NCBI RefSeq assembly: GCF_900115085.1 | Contig: NZ_FOVF01000010.1 | Location: 1 to 64,000 of the forward strand | DNA length: 64,000 nt | Origin: Dokdonella immobilis | GTDB lineage: Bacteria > Pseudomonadota > Gammaproteobacteria > Xanthomonadales > Rhodanobacteraceae | Reading direction: 5' to 3' | Shown here: positions 22,310 to 29,628 of the stretch, piece by piece | Layout of the letters: each line of letters begins with the position of its first letter | Position numbering within the stretch: the first letter of the stretch is position 1 | The notes under the pieces: generated by a model | What the model was told of the DNA's origin: nothing | Database searches by the model: none | Seen by the model: the letters and a program-made list of their open reading frames with translations, nothing else | Made by a program: the position numbers and the translations under genes

Positions 22310-23815
22310 TCAAGCAGGCGTCTTGTCATTTTCGCTGAGCTGTCGAACTACAGCTGGACCCTCTCTGCTCACCTGATCGAGGCAAACCTCCAGTATGGCC
22401 AGCCCCTCGCTGATTTCCGTATTCGAAAGCGCACCGTAGCCCATCAGAAGTCCGGCACGTCGCGGTGGCGACTGATAGCAGACGTCAATCGGGAACAGGC
22501 CGAGTCCGCGCTCGTGTGCGAGCTCGATCAGGCGTCGCCCGGTGGCGCTATCGCCGACATTGAGCCAGACCACGACGTGCATCCCGGAACTGGATTGCAC
22601 GATGTCGAGTCGGCCCCGACTGAGGCGTTGCAAGCCATCGAGGAGGCGCACGCGGCGCTGCCTCAGCAACTTGCCGTTGCGCCGAAGGTGTCGTTCGAAG
22701 CCGCCGTTTGCCATGAAATTGGCCAGAGCGAGTTGCTCCAGAGCCGGCGAGCCCATGTCGTCGAGAAACTTCGCGGCGATGAAGTCCTCGCGCAGCGGCG
22801 CCGGAGCGATCAGATATCCCAGACGAAGTGCTGGAAACAGGGTCTTCGAGAACGTTCCTGCGTAGACCACGCGATCTCCATGATCGAGAGATCGCAGTGC
22901 GGCGACTGAACGGTTGCGCACGCGAAATTCGCTGTCGTAGTCATCCTCGAAGATCCAGCCATCGTGTCGCTCCGCGTACTGCAGGATCTGGTGTCGTCGC
23001 GGCTGCGACAGGACGGCGCCTGTCGGAAACTGGTGGGCCGGCGTCAGGCAGATCAGGCGAGCGCCGCGTTCGGGCAGGCGGTCGCACTGGAGCCCATCGC
23101 TGTCGACCGGCAGCGCGTCGACGCGCGCGCCGTGCGTTTCGAGCACGGTGCGCGTGGCGTAGTAGTGCGGATCCTCGATGATGGCGCGATCGCCGACGTC
23201 GAGGAGCACCCTGGCAGTCAGGGCGAGCGCCTGCTGCGTTCCGCCGACGATGACGACGTCGTCAGGTTGCGCGTGGATTCCGCGGTAGCGATCCAGATAG
23301 GTGCAGACCTGCGTGCGCAGTTCGTGAAGCCCTGGCGCTGACGGATATCCGGTCCGGCAGTACGCGCTGGCTCGGACCAGTTCGCGATGCCACGCGCTGG
23401 CGAGCAGCGGGTGGGCCATGGGCTCGCCGTAGAGGAAGGCGACGCGAACATCCGGGGGGCGCCGCCCCGGCACGGCACGATAGTCGCAGCAACTGCGCAA
23501 TCTAGCAGCGTACGTGCTTGGCGGCGCGCAAAAGCGGCGACTGCCCGGTGTGCCTTGCCGCATATTCTGCGCGCCAGAAGCCTTGTGCTCGGCGACGCGT
23601 GTGCCGGCCCCGACATGCGCCGTGAGCAGTCCCTCGGCCTGCATTTGCTCGTAGGCAGCGACGATCGTGCTTCGCGAAAAACCGTACTCGGCCGCGAGTT
23701 GCCGGGTAGGCGGCAGCGCGCTGCCGGGAGGCAGGCTGCCGCTGGCGATCGTTGCCCGCAATGCGCGGACCAATTGCGAGACGATGGAGCCGGTTCCGTC
23801 CAGTTGCAGGTGCAT
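22310..23815 (-). CDS. MocR/PdxR-type regulator (GntR-aminotransferase fusion)
   Basis: Transcription factor with an N-terminal GntR winged helix (about residues 8-75: PPTRQLAAEYGFSRSTIVAAY) joined to a PLP-binding class I aminotransferase-like domain. The probable PLP lysine is in AGTFSKTLFPALRLGY. Such proteins sense PLP or amino compounds (PdxR, GabR, TauR) and rarely act as aminotransferases. Length is 501 residues. The ATG at 23815 is preferred over an upstream open stretch because a GAGGA site precedes it and the GntR domain starts there. Target genes are unknown; chrA downstream and the divergent secreted protein gene are the nearest candidates. Confidence 0.9.
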   Translation of the reverse strand: MHLQLDGTGSIVSQLVRALRATIASGSLPPGSALPPTRQLAAEYGFSRSTIVAAYEQMQAEGLLTAHVGAGTRVAEHKASGAQNMRQGTPGSRRFCAPPSTYAARLRSCCDYRAVPGRRPPDVRVAFLYGEPMAHPLLASAWHRELVRASAYCRTGYPSAPGLHELRTQVCTYLDRYRGIHAQPDDVVIVGGTQQALALTARVLLDVGDRAIIEDPHYYATRTVLETHGARVDALPVDSDGLQCDRLPERGARLICLTPAHQFPTGAVLSQPRRHQILQYAERHDGWIFEDDYDSEFRVRNRSVAALRSLDHGDRVVYAGTFSKTLFPALRLGYLIAPAPLREDFIAAKFLDDMGSPALEQLALANFMANGGFERHLRRNGKLLRQRRVRLLDGLQRLSRGRLDIVQSSSGMHVVVWLNVGDSATGRRLIELAHERGLGLFPIDVCYQSPPRRAGLLMGYGALSNTEISEGLAILEVCLDQVSREGPAVVRQLSENDKTPA

Positions 23816-23851
23816 CGTTCGTTCCTCGATGGTCCTATTCAACACGCGGTC

Positions 23852-23873
23852 ATTGGTCTGGGAAAGGACCAAT
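23852..23873. promoter_or_regulatory. Candidate operator dyad for the MocR-type regulator
   Basis: A 7-base perfect inverted repeat, ATTGGTC at 23852-23858 and GACCAAT at 23867-23873, separated by eight bases. A further half-site TGGTCC lies at 23830-23835, one to two helical turns away. This lies 37 to 58 bases upstream of the regulator's start codon, as expected for autoregulation by a MocR dimer. Confidence 0.45.
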
Positions 23874-24056
23874 TCGCCGCCGCTCGACGCCGGCCAAGCG
23901 GCGCCCGATATCGCACGCCGGCATGCAAATCATCAGGTTGCATGACGTGACAGGAAGCGGATTGGTTGCCGCAATCGCGCATGAATTGTGTCTTTGGAGG
24001 GTGCCACGGGATTGGCAAGCTGAACTCCCCCCACGCGTCAAATCCGAGGTGGAGTC

Positions 24057-24575
24057 ATGAAGATGCGAATTGCCCAGCTGTTGCCATCCCCGTTGGTCCT
24101 GGCAGGATGGTTGATCCTATCGGCCGCTTGTGCCGCGCCCACGACTGCCATGGCGTCGTCCACCGATGTCGCCAAGCCCATGCCATGGGATTACTTCTGT
24201 CGCCTGCAGTTCGATCTCGCGCAACGTACCGACATGGAGTCGTTCCGCGACTACGATGCCGACACGTTTCGTGCCGGACATACCGATGATGCCGTCACCG
24301 TGTTTTCGAGTGGCGCAGTGCGCTACGGCATAGACGCGATAATGCAGGCCCTGGCCAGTCATTTCTCCGGGCGCGAAGCGATCTGGGAATGGACCGAACT
24401 TAGCCGCAGCGTGAACGGCTGCAAGACCGCCTACATTCTCTACGAAACCCATTACCGCATTCCGCGCATCAATCTGGATATTCACGCCCTGACCGGAGTG
24501 ACCTACACCTATCGACACGGCTTGTGGCTGGCGGTGGCCGACCAGGGCACCCAGCTGCCCGATCCTGCTCCCTGA
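24057..24575 (+). CDS. Exported NTF2/SnoaL-like protein
   Basis: A 172-residue precursor with an N-terminal signal region (about 1-33, hydrophobic LVLAGWLILSAACAAP). The mature part has the cone-shaped NTF2-like pattern: an opening helix segment, DDAVTVFSSG, YGIDAIMQALASHFSGREA, WEWTELSRSV and a final strand GLWLAVADQG. This resembles DUF4440/SnoaL domains, which bind small molecules or act as isomerases; no catalytic residue can be assigned. It has a GGTGGAG ribosome site. The gene is transcribed divergently from the MocR-type regulator, 241 bases away, which makes it a possible target. Confidence 0.7.
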   Translation: MKMRIAQLLPSPLVLAGWLILSAACAAPTTAMASSTDVAKPMPWDYFCRLQFDLAQRTDMESFRDYDADTFRAGHTDDAVTVFSSGAVRYGIDAIMQALASHFSGREAIWEWTELSRSVNGCKTAYILYETHYRIPRINLDIHALTGVTYTYRHGLWLAVADQGTQLPDPAP

Positions 24576-24600
24576 TTTCCGGGTCTTCCCGATCCCCAGG
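24576..24600. other. Short spacer before repeat copy
   Basis: Twenty-five bases between the stop codon and the repeat element; nothing recognisable. Confidence 0.4.
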
Positions 24601-24954
24601 GAGGGTCTGATCAAGTAGCAAAGTCGTCATGGCGTTCGGAAGGTTCTCCACATGTGCTGCGTGGCGAAGTGAAGGCTGGTTGCCTTGACGAGGCGCGCGA
24701 TGCGTGTGGGGAGCCTTCTGGGTACCACCTTGTCAACATCCAATCAATCGGTCAGGCGACGCCTGCCTGCGCGCAGCTCTTTGTTGCGCCGACTTGAAAC
24801 GACTGCAGAGATGCAGGAGGTGAGGTCGCTCCAGCGCATCCTGCGCGCGCGACATTCGCACATCCCTGTGCAGCACAACGCAGGAGCAGTTGACGAGACG
24901 GCCAGTCTGTCTGTGCGATTCGCGATGTTGCGGCACGCAGGATTGCGACTAAGA
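24601..24954. repeat. Copy A of a dispersed element related to the 33.8 kb MITE-like repeat
   Basis: The stretch shares long near-identical blocks with the element at 33817-34097: TGAAGGCTGGTTGCCTTGAC, GGCGACGCCTGCCTGCGCGC and AGCTCTTTGTTGCGCCGACT. Relative to that element it carries an insertion of about 100 bases in the middle and its right terminal repeat is not recognisable, so it is a decayed or variant copy. Its left end (GTAGCAAAGTCGTCA) is shared with a fragment at 34267-34295. No open frame inside looks like a transposase. The rest of the gap to crcB (24955-25115) is non-coding and contains a hairpin described separately. Confidence 0.8.
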
Positions 24955-25064
24955 TGGTCGGGCAGGATGCGTGATTCATCTGCGCCAGTCGGGGCGGATC
25001 ACGTTTCGCCATGCCGGGATCGGCGATTCCGGACCGGTTTCGCAGCCTGCGTTGGTGGACAAGG

Positions 25065-25092
25065 GCGGCGCCTGCTCTCGCGCAGGCGCCGC
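25065..25092 (+). promoter_or_regulatory. Strong hairpin in the crcB leader
   Basis: A perfect 11-base stem (GCGGCGCCTGC at 25065-25075, GCAGGCGCCGC at 25082-25092) with a six-base loop ends 23 bases before the crcB start. There is no T-run, so it is not a plain terminator. Fluoride riboswitches commonly control crcB, and this hairpin is placed like an expression platform, but I could not fit the conserved fluoride aptamer to the bases upstream. Confidence 0.4.
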
Positions 25093-25115
25093 GGCAGAAC
25101 TGGGAGACATCCAGC

Positions 25116-25517
25116 GTGGATCTGTTTTCGGCGTCAGGCATATTCGTGGGAGCCGGGCTCGGTGCGCTGCTACGTTGGGGGCTCGGCATCGCCCTCAATC
25201 CGGTGTTTCCGACCGTGCCACTCGGGACGCTGGCGGCAAACGTGCTCGGCGGCCTGCTGATGGGCCTGGCCCTGGGCCTGTTCACCCAATTCGAAGGCCT
25301 GTCCCCGGCCATGCGGCTCACGATCACGACCGGCTTTCTTGGCGGACTGACCACATTCTCGACGTTCTCCGCGGAGACCGTCACCCTGCTCATGCGCGGC
25401 GAGTATGGTTGGGCCGGCGCGACTGTGGCTTCGCACGTCTGCGCCTCGCTGGTGGCGACGTTCGCCGGCATCGGCCTGGTCCACTGGCTGCTCGGCCACC
25501 CGGGAGGAGCGACATGA
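25116..25517 (+). CDS. crcB: Fluoride ion channel CrcB (Fluc)
   Basis: Small dual-topology membrane protein that dimerises to form a fluoride channel and so protects against fluoride. The 133 residues hold four hydrophobic helices and the family signatures [18 protein letters not shown] and [13 protein letters not shown], the last with the Phe/Thr pore residues. The GTG at 25116 is preferred, with GGGAG about nine bases upstream; an ATG 35 codons earlier would add a non-family arginine-rich tail. Its stop overlaps the start of the DUF190 gene, so the two are coupled. Confidence 0.92.
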   Translation: MDLFSASGIFVGAGLGALLRWGLGIALNPVFPTVPLGTLAANVLGGLLMGLALGLFTQFEGLSPAMRLTITTGFLGGLTTFSTFSAETVTLLMRGEYGWAGATVASHVCASLVATFAGIGLVHWLLGHPGGAT

Positions 25518-25834
25518 ACGGCGTGCACCTGCGTTTCTACACCTACGAAGACCGCAAGCATCATGGCCTGCTCGTCTACGAGTGGCTGCTGCAGAACGCG
25601 CGCAAGCTCGGCATCCATGGTGGCTCGGCGTTTCGGGCCATGGCCGGCTTCGGGCGGCACGGAAAGCTGCACGAACAGCACTTCTTCGAACTGGCCGGGG
25701 AAGTGCCGGTACTGGTCGAATTCATTCTCGATCCGGATGAGGCCGACAAGCTCGTCGCCCTGCTGCGCGAGGAAGGCCTCGATCTGTTCTATGCGAAGCT
25801 GCCGGCCGAGTACGGCATGATCATAAGCGCCTGA
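25514..25834 (+). CDS. DUF190 protein, CrcB partner
   Basis: A 106-residue cytoplasmic protein of the DUF190 family, which has a PII-like ferredoxin fold. Visible family text is [21 protein letters not shown] trimmed to its core RKHHGLL, then [15 protein letters not shown] and [13 protein letters not shown]. It overlaps crcB by four bases (ATGA). DUF190 genes are frequently fused or adjacent to crcB, suggesting that the protein gates or senses for the channel; the exact role is not established. A GGGAGGAG ribosome site lies inside the end of crcB. Confidence 0.88.
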   Translation: MNGVHLRFYTYEDRKHHGLLVYEWLLQNARKLGIHGGSAFRAMAGFGRHGKLHEQHFFELAGEVPVLVEFILDPDEADKLVALLREEGLDLFYAKLPAEYGMIISA

Positions 25835-25867
25835 GCGGCGGCATCGAAACAGGCGTCGGGAAACTCC

Positions 25868-26782
25868 TCAATCGGCATCGGCGGGCTGCGCGGGTTCCGC
25901 TGGCGGGGAATCAGCGCTCCGTGAGGTCTCGCGCGCACCGGACCAGGCCGCGCACAGCAATACGGCGGCCGCATACAGCACGACGAGCACGACACCCCAA
26001 CGCAGGGCGTCCAGCGGCAGGTTCTTGACGACGTAGGCGGCTAGCAGCACCGCCGGAATGCCACCGATGGCCAGGCCCAGCACGATGCGCAGGTCGATGC
26101 GCGGGGTACCGACGAAGCGCGTCGCGCTGATCGGCATGAGAAAGGCGCAGGCACCCATCATGACCGGAAAGGCCGCGGTCGGGTTCAGGCCAAGCAGACT
26201 CAGCAGGATCAGGGAGGGCGCGTACAGGCCGATGCCGAAGGCCATCAGCGCGCCGAGCAGGAAGTGCGCGGCGACGGCCACGCCGAACAGCCAGCCGCCA
26301 AGGCCGAGCGCGTTGCCGCCGGCCGGCACCAGGCCGACATTGGTCATCGCATAGAGCAACGCGGCGACGAGCAGGGCGACACCGACCACGGCCTGCACGC
26401 TGCGCACGCTGAGGCGCTGGACAAGTGGCACGCCGAGCGTCGCACCGGCCACGGCGGCGGCAATGCAACCGAGCATGAGCAATGGATCGACCTCGACGAG
26501 CTTGATGAAGATCAGTGCCTGGCAGACCGTCGGCAAGGCATGACCCGTGTTCAGCGTGGCCGGTATGAAGCTGTCGGGAACGAGGCCACGCAACTTGATC
26601 CAGGCGGTCGTGGGCGCGAAAGAGCCGATGCCGAGGGTGTCGAAGAAGTTGGTGATGGCACCCAGCACCATGGCTTCCGGGCGCGGCCGCAGCTGACCAC
26701 GTTCGCGGGCGGCGAGAACCAGGCGGGCGAGGAAAATCGTGGCAATGATTGTCAATGACAGGAGCAGGAAAGTGACAATCAA
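25868..26782 (-). CDS. TSUP (TauE/SafE) family permease
   Basis: Predicted inner-membrane transporter of sulfite, sulfoacetate or another organosulfur or organic anion. The 304-residue product has about eight hydrophobic helices in two repeats; the repeats show GAITNFFDTLGIGSFAPTTA and, in the second half, NPTAAFPVMMGACAFLMP. The TTG at 26782 is chosen because it opens the first helix (IVTFLLLSLTII) and has GAGAGG upstream; the frame is open to 26974 without family resemblance. A charged C-terminal tail (PPAEPAQPADAD) is predicted cytoplasmic. It is convergent with the DUF190 gene. The substrate is not deducible. Confidence 0.82.
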   Translation of the reverse strand: MIVTFLLLSLTIIATIFLARLVLAARERGQLRPRPEAMVLGAITNFFDTLGIGSFAPTTAWIKLRGLVPDSFIPATLNTGHALPTVCQALIFIKLVEVDPLLMLGCIAAAVAGATLGVPLVQRLSVRSVQAVVGVALLVAALLYAMTNVGLVPAGGNALGLGGWLFGVAVAAHFLLGALMAFGIGLYAPSLILLSLLGLNPTAAFPVMMGACAFLMPISATRFVGTPRIDLRIVLGLAIGGIPAVLLAAYVVKNLPLDALRWGVVLVVLYAAAVLLCAAWSGARETSRSADSPPAEPAQPADAD

Positions 26783-26956
26783 TGCAATGTCCTCTCGAGC
26801 GTTCGGGCTGGCAATCGGGTCATTGAGGCGCAATTCGCCGACTTTACTCCCTGGCGGACGCCTCTGGCGCGCCTTTGCCGCGATCTGACCAATACCGCCA
26901 ACGATGCGCGATATCGGGCGCTCAAGCGAACTTCGTGCTGAGTAGGCAGGACCCCG
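26783..26956. other. Gap between terminator and TSUP gene
   Basis: No gene, promoter or repeat was recognised here. It should contain the promoter of the leftward TSUP gene. A further gene-free stretch, 26987-27107, lies on the other side of the terminator and also shows nothing. Confidence 0.4.
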
Positions 26957-26986
26957 AAAAACAGGTCGGGCCATTGCGGCCCGACC
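26957..26986 (-). terminator. Rho-independent terminator of the 27.1 kb gene
   Basis: On the minus strand, the stem GGTCGGGCC/GGCCCGACC (26964-26972 with 26978-26986, loop of five) is followed by a five-T run (26957-26961). It lies 120 bases beyond the stop of the leftward gene. The stem core matches the terminator at 27.85 kb. Confidence 0.8.
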
Positions 26987-27107
26987 TCGACGCTACGCAC
27001 GGCCTGGGAGTCCGCGCGTTTTTTCAGCCTGTCTGGTGGGGACAGAACAGGCGCTCTTGGGACCGGTGTTGAATCATTGGAGGGACCCTGCGTGGCAATC
27101 GCCGGGC

Positions 27108-27638
27108 TCAGATGCTCGAGAGCATCTGTTCGATGCGTCGGGCCATGGCCTCGGGATAGGCGGGGTCCGATTTGCTGCTCTTGGCCAGCAGCCGCTTGTA
27201 TTCGGGAACGAGGTCCGACAGCTCCGCCTTGCTGTTTGCGCGTTCGAGTTTGAGGGTGAACATGAAGGCGCGCAGACCGAGCGCAGCCACGGTCGTCTCG
27301 TTCATGAACTGCCTGACCAGACCGATCGGCGGAATTACATGCATCGAGTTCGAAGCGGTCGGCTCTGCCTGCGGGGCAGCGGGCGGGGCGGCGCTGTCGA
27401 CTGGCGAGAGGGTGTTCGCCGGCCTTCCATTGAAATGGATGAGCCCGGCTGCGCGCAGTTCCTCGATCAGCGGCGACACGTCTCCGAGCACGCTGAACTG
27501 TTCACGCACCTGCTGCACGCTGTGGGCGCCGTCAATCGAGATCAGCAGCATTCTCTGGCGCGCGCCCAGATGGAGCTTGCGGTCCTGGATCTCGGCATAG
27601 CCGGCCGTCGTCTTGTTCGGAACGTCGGAACTGAGCAT
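27108..27638 (-). CDS. Hypothetical protein with possible winged-helix N-terminus
   Basis: I do not recognise this 176-residue cytoplasmic protein. The N-terminal half reads like a degenerate winged helix (DRKLHLGARQRMLLISIDG, VQQVREQFSVLGD, LIEELRAAGLIHFNG), of the type found in one-component regulators and GAF/PATAN-associated proteins. A Pro/Ala-rich linker (about 78-100) leads to a helical C-terminal part (LGLRAFMFTLKLERA, LVPEYKRLLAKS). The ATG at 27638 lies nine bases after GGGGGG; an ATG three codons earlier abuts that site. Its own terminators lie on both sides, so it is a single-gene transcript. Confidence 0.65.
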   Translation of the reverse strand: MLSSDVPNKTTAGYAEIQDRKLHLGARQRMLLISIDGAHSVQQVREQFSVLGDVSPLIEELRAAGLIHFNGRPANTLSPVDSAAPPAAPQAEPTASNSMHVIPPIGLVRQFMNETTVAALGLRAFMFTLKLERANSKAELSDLVPEYKRLLAKSSKSDPAYPEAMARRIEQMLSSI

Positions 27639-27844
27639 TTCTTGCATCCCCCCAGAGATTTCCGATTCATCCTCGATCCGGAATTGCCTGCGTCGATTGA
27701 TTCACCGGGCACCCGTGTTGCCGGCGCGACCATTGCGCCTGCGTTGCCACCGCCTTTCCTGTCATGGACGTCGGCGGACTGCTGAGAGCAAGCAATCTGC
27801 GTGCCATGTTCTTTCGAAAATTGATGCGAGTCTCCCTTGCAAGC
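27639..27844. other. Gap upstream of the 27.1 kb gene
   Basis: No gene is seen. The stretch should hold the promoter of the leftward 27.1 kb gene, but no clear -35/-10 pair was found. The transporter terminator follows at 27845. Confidence 0.4.
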
Positions 27845-27878
27845 AAAAAAAAGAGGTCGGACCTGGCGGTCCGACCTC
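27845..27878 (-). terminator. Rho-independent terminator of the MHS transporter gene
   Basis: Minus-strand stem GAGGTCGGACC/GGTCCGACCTC (27853-27863 with 27868-27878, TGGC-type loop of four) followed by eight Ts (27845-27852). It lies 81 bases after the transporter stop codon. It is a textbook intrinsic terminator. Confidence 0.9.
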
Positions 27879-27959
27879 ATCCGCGTCGCACGGGGGAGAG
27901 ATCCGTGCTCCGGGTGGCCTGCCCTTCATGTGGGGGGGCAGGCCCTTTGGGACCGTTTG

Positions 27960-29615
27960 CTACTTCGAAATGTCGACATCTTTCGTTTCGGGCAGGAACA
28001 GCGTGCCAATGACCAGGGTCATGACGGCGATGATGACCGGGTACCAGAGACCCTGATAAATGTTGCCGGTCGCCGCCACGAGCGCGAACGAGATCGTCGG
28101 CAGGAAGCCGCCGAACCAGCCATTGCCGATGTGGTAGGGCAAGCTCATCGAGGTGTAGCGGATGCGGGTCGGGAACAGTTCGACCAGCCAGGCCGCGATC
28201 GGTCCGTAGACCATGGTCACGTAGATGACCAGGATCGTGAGCAGGACGATCAGCATCGCATTGTTGATGCGGGTGGCGTCAGCCTTTTCCGGGTAACCGG
28301 CAGCGGACAGGGCGGCCTTTACCTCACTGCTGAACCGATCCGCTTCGGCTTTTGCTGCGTCGCCCTGCAGCCCGGAGGCCTCGTAGGAGGCGATGGTCGT
28401 CGAGCCGACCCGGACGCTGGCCACCGAGCCGGAAGCCACTGCCTCATTCGCGTACGGCGTGCCGCTGCGGGCAAGGGCACTCTTGGCGATATCGCACGAG
28501 GTGGTGAACTTGCTCGTGCCGACCGGATTGAACTGGAAGCTGCATTCGGCGGGATCGGCAACCACGACTACCGGGCTCGACTGTGCCGCGGCTTCGATGG
28601 CTGGATTGCCGTAGTGGGTCAATGCCTTGAAGATCGGGAAATAGGTCAGCGCGGCCAGCAGGCAACCGGCCATGATGATCGGCTTGCGGCCGATCTTGTC
28701 GGACAACCAGCCGAATACTATGAAGAACGGCGTGCCGAGGGCGAGTGCGCCGGCGATCATCAGGTTGGCGCTGGTGGCTTCGATCTTGAGCGTCTGGGTG
28801 ATGAAGAACAGCGCGTAGAACTGGCCCGCGTACCAGACCACGGCCTGGCCGGCGGTGGCGCCGAGCAGGGCCAGGATCACGACGCGGCTGTTGCGGGTCA
28901 TGAAGCTTTCGGTCAACGGCGCCTTGGATGTCTTGCCTTCGTTCTTCATCTGCTGGAACAGCGGCGATTCGGCGAGTTGCAGGCGGATCCAGACCGAGAC
29001 CATCAGCAGGACGAAGGAGAGCAGGAAGGGAATGCGCCAGGCCCAGGCCTCGAACGCATCCTTGCCGAAGTAGTAGCGGCAGCCGAGGATGATCAGCAGG
29101 GAGAGGAACAGGCCGAGCGTGGCCGTGGTCTGGATGAAGCTCGTGTACAGACCGCGCTTGCCTTGCGGCGCATGTTCGGCGACATACGTCGCGGCACCGC
29201 CGTACTCGCCACCGAGGGCCAGGCCCTGCAGGAGCCGAAGGGTGATCAGGATGATCGGCGCGGCCACGCCGATCGTTGCGTAGGTGGGCAGCACGCCGAC
29301 CAGGAAGGTCGACAGGCCCATGATCACGATGGTCACGAGGAAGGTGTACTTGCGTCCGATCATGTCGCCAAGGCGACCGAACAGCAAGGCGCCGAACGGG
29401 CGCACGGCGAAGCCGGCAGCGAAGGCGAGCAGGGCGAAGATGAAACCGCTGGTCGGGTTCAACGCCGTGAAGAACTGCTTGGCGATGATCGCGGCCAGTG
29501 AGCCGTACAGGTAGAAGTCGTACCACTCGAACACGGTGCCGAGGCTGGAGGCGAAGATCACCTTCTTGTGGCCCTGGGTCAGGGTTCCCGGGGCTGGATG
29601 GGTCGTTGTTGCCAT
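27960..29615 (-). CDS. MHS-family MFS transporter (metabolite:H+ symporter)
   Basis: Predicted proton symporter for a small organic acid or osmolyte. The 551 residues show the MHS opening ASSLGTVFEWYDFYLYG, the loop 2-3 motif GRLGDMIGRKY and GLALGGEYGGAATYVAEHAP. Twelve helices are expected. Between helices about 8 and 9 there is an extra hydrophilic stretch (about residues 345-455) with two cysteines (AECSFQF and TTSCDIAKS) and many Ala/Ser/Gly, probably a periplasmic domain; ordinary ProP-type proteins lack it and have about 430-500 residues. It lies 14 bases after a DcaP-like porin gene and opposite acs, so acetate or a related acid is the likely cargo; that is inference. Confidence 0.85.
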   Translation of the reverse strand: MATTTHPAPGTLTQGHKKVIFASSLGTVFEWYDFYLYGSLAAIIAKQFFTALNPTSGFIFALLAFAAGFAVRPFGALLFGRLGDMIGRKYTFLVTIVIMGLSTFLVGVLPTYATIGVAAPIILITLRLLQGLALGGEYGGAATYVAEHAPQGKRGLYTSFIQTTATLGLFLSLLIILGCRYYFGKDAFEAWAWRIPFLLSFVLLMVSVWIRLQLAESPLFQQMKNEGKTSKAPLTESFMTRNSRVVILALLGATAGQAVVWYAGQFYALFFITQTLKIEATSANLMIAGALALGTPFFIVFGWLSDKIGRKPIIMAGCLLAALTYFPIFKALTHYGNPAIEAAAQSSPVVVVADPAECSFQFNPVGTSKFTTSCDIAKSALARSGTPYANEAVASGSVASVRVGSTTIASYEASGLQGDAAKAEADRFSSEVKAALSAAGYPEKADATRINNAMLIVLLTILVIYVTMVYGPIAAWLVELFPTRIRYTSMSLPYHIGNGWFGGFLPTISFALVAATGNIYQGLWYPVIIAVMTLVIGTLFLPETKDVDISK

Positions 29616-29628
29616 GGTCGTGTCCCCC

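Noticed and set aside
24601-24954. Broken transposase gene
   Set aside because: Six-frame reading gives only short frames without a DDE or HUH motif; the conserved part is non-coding repeat.
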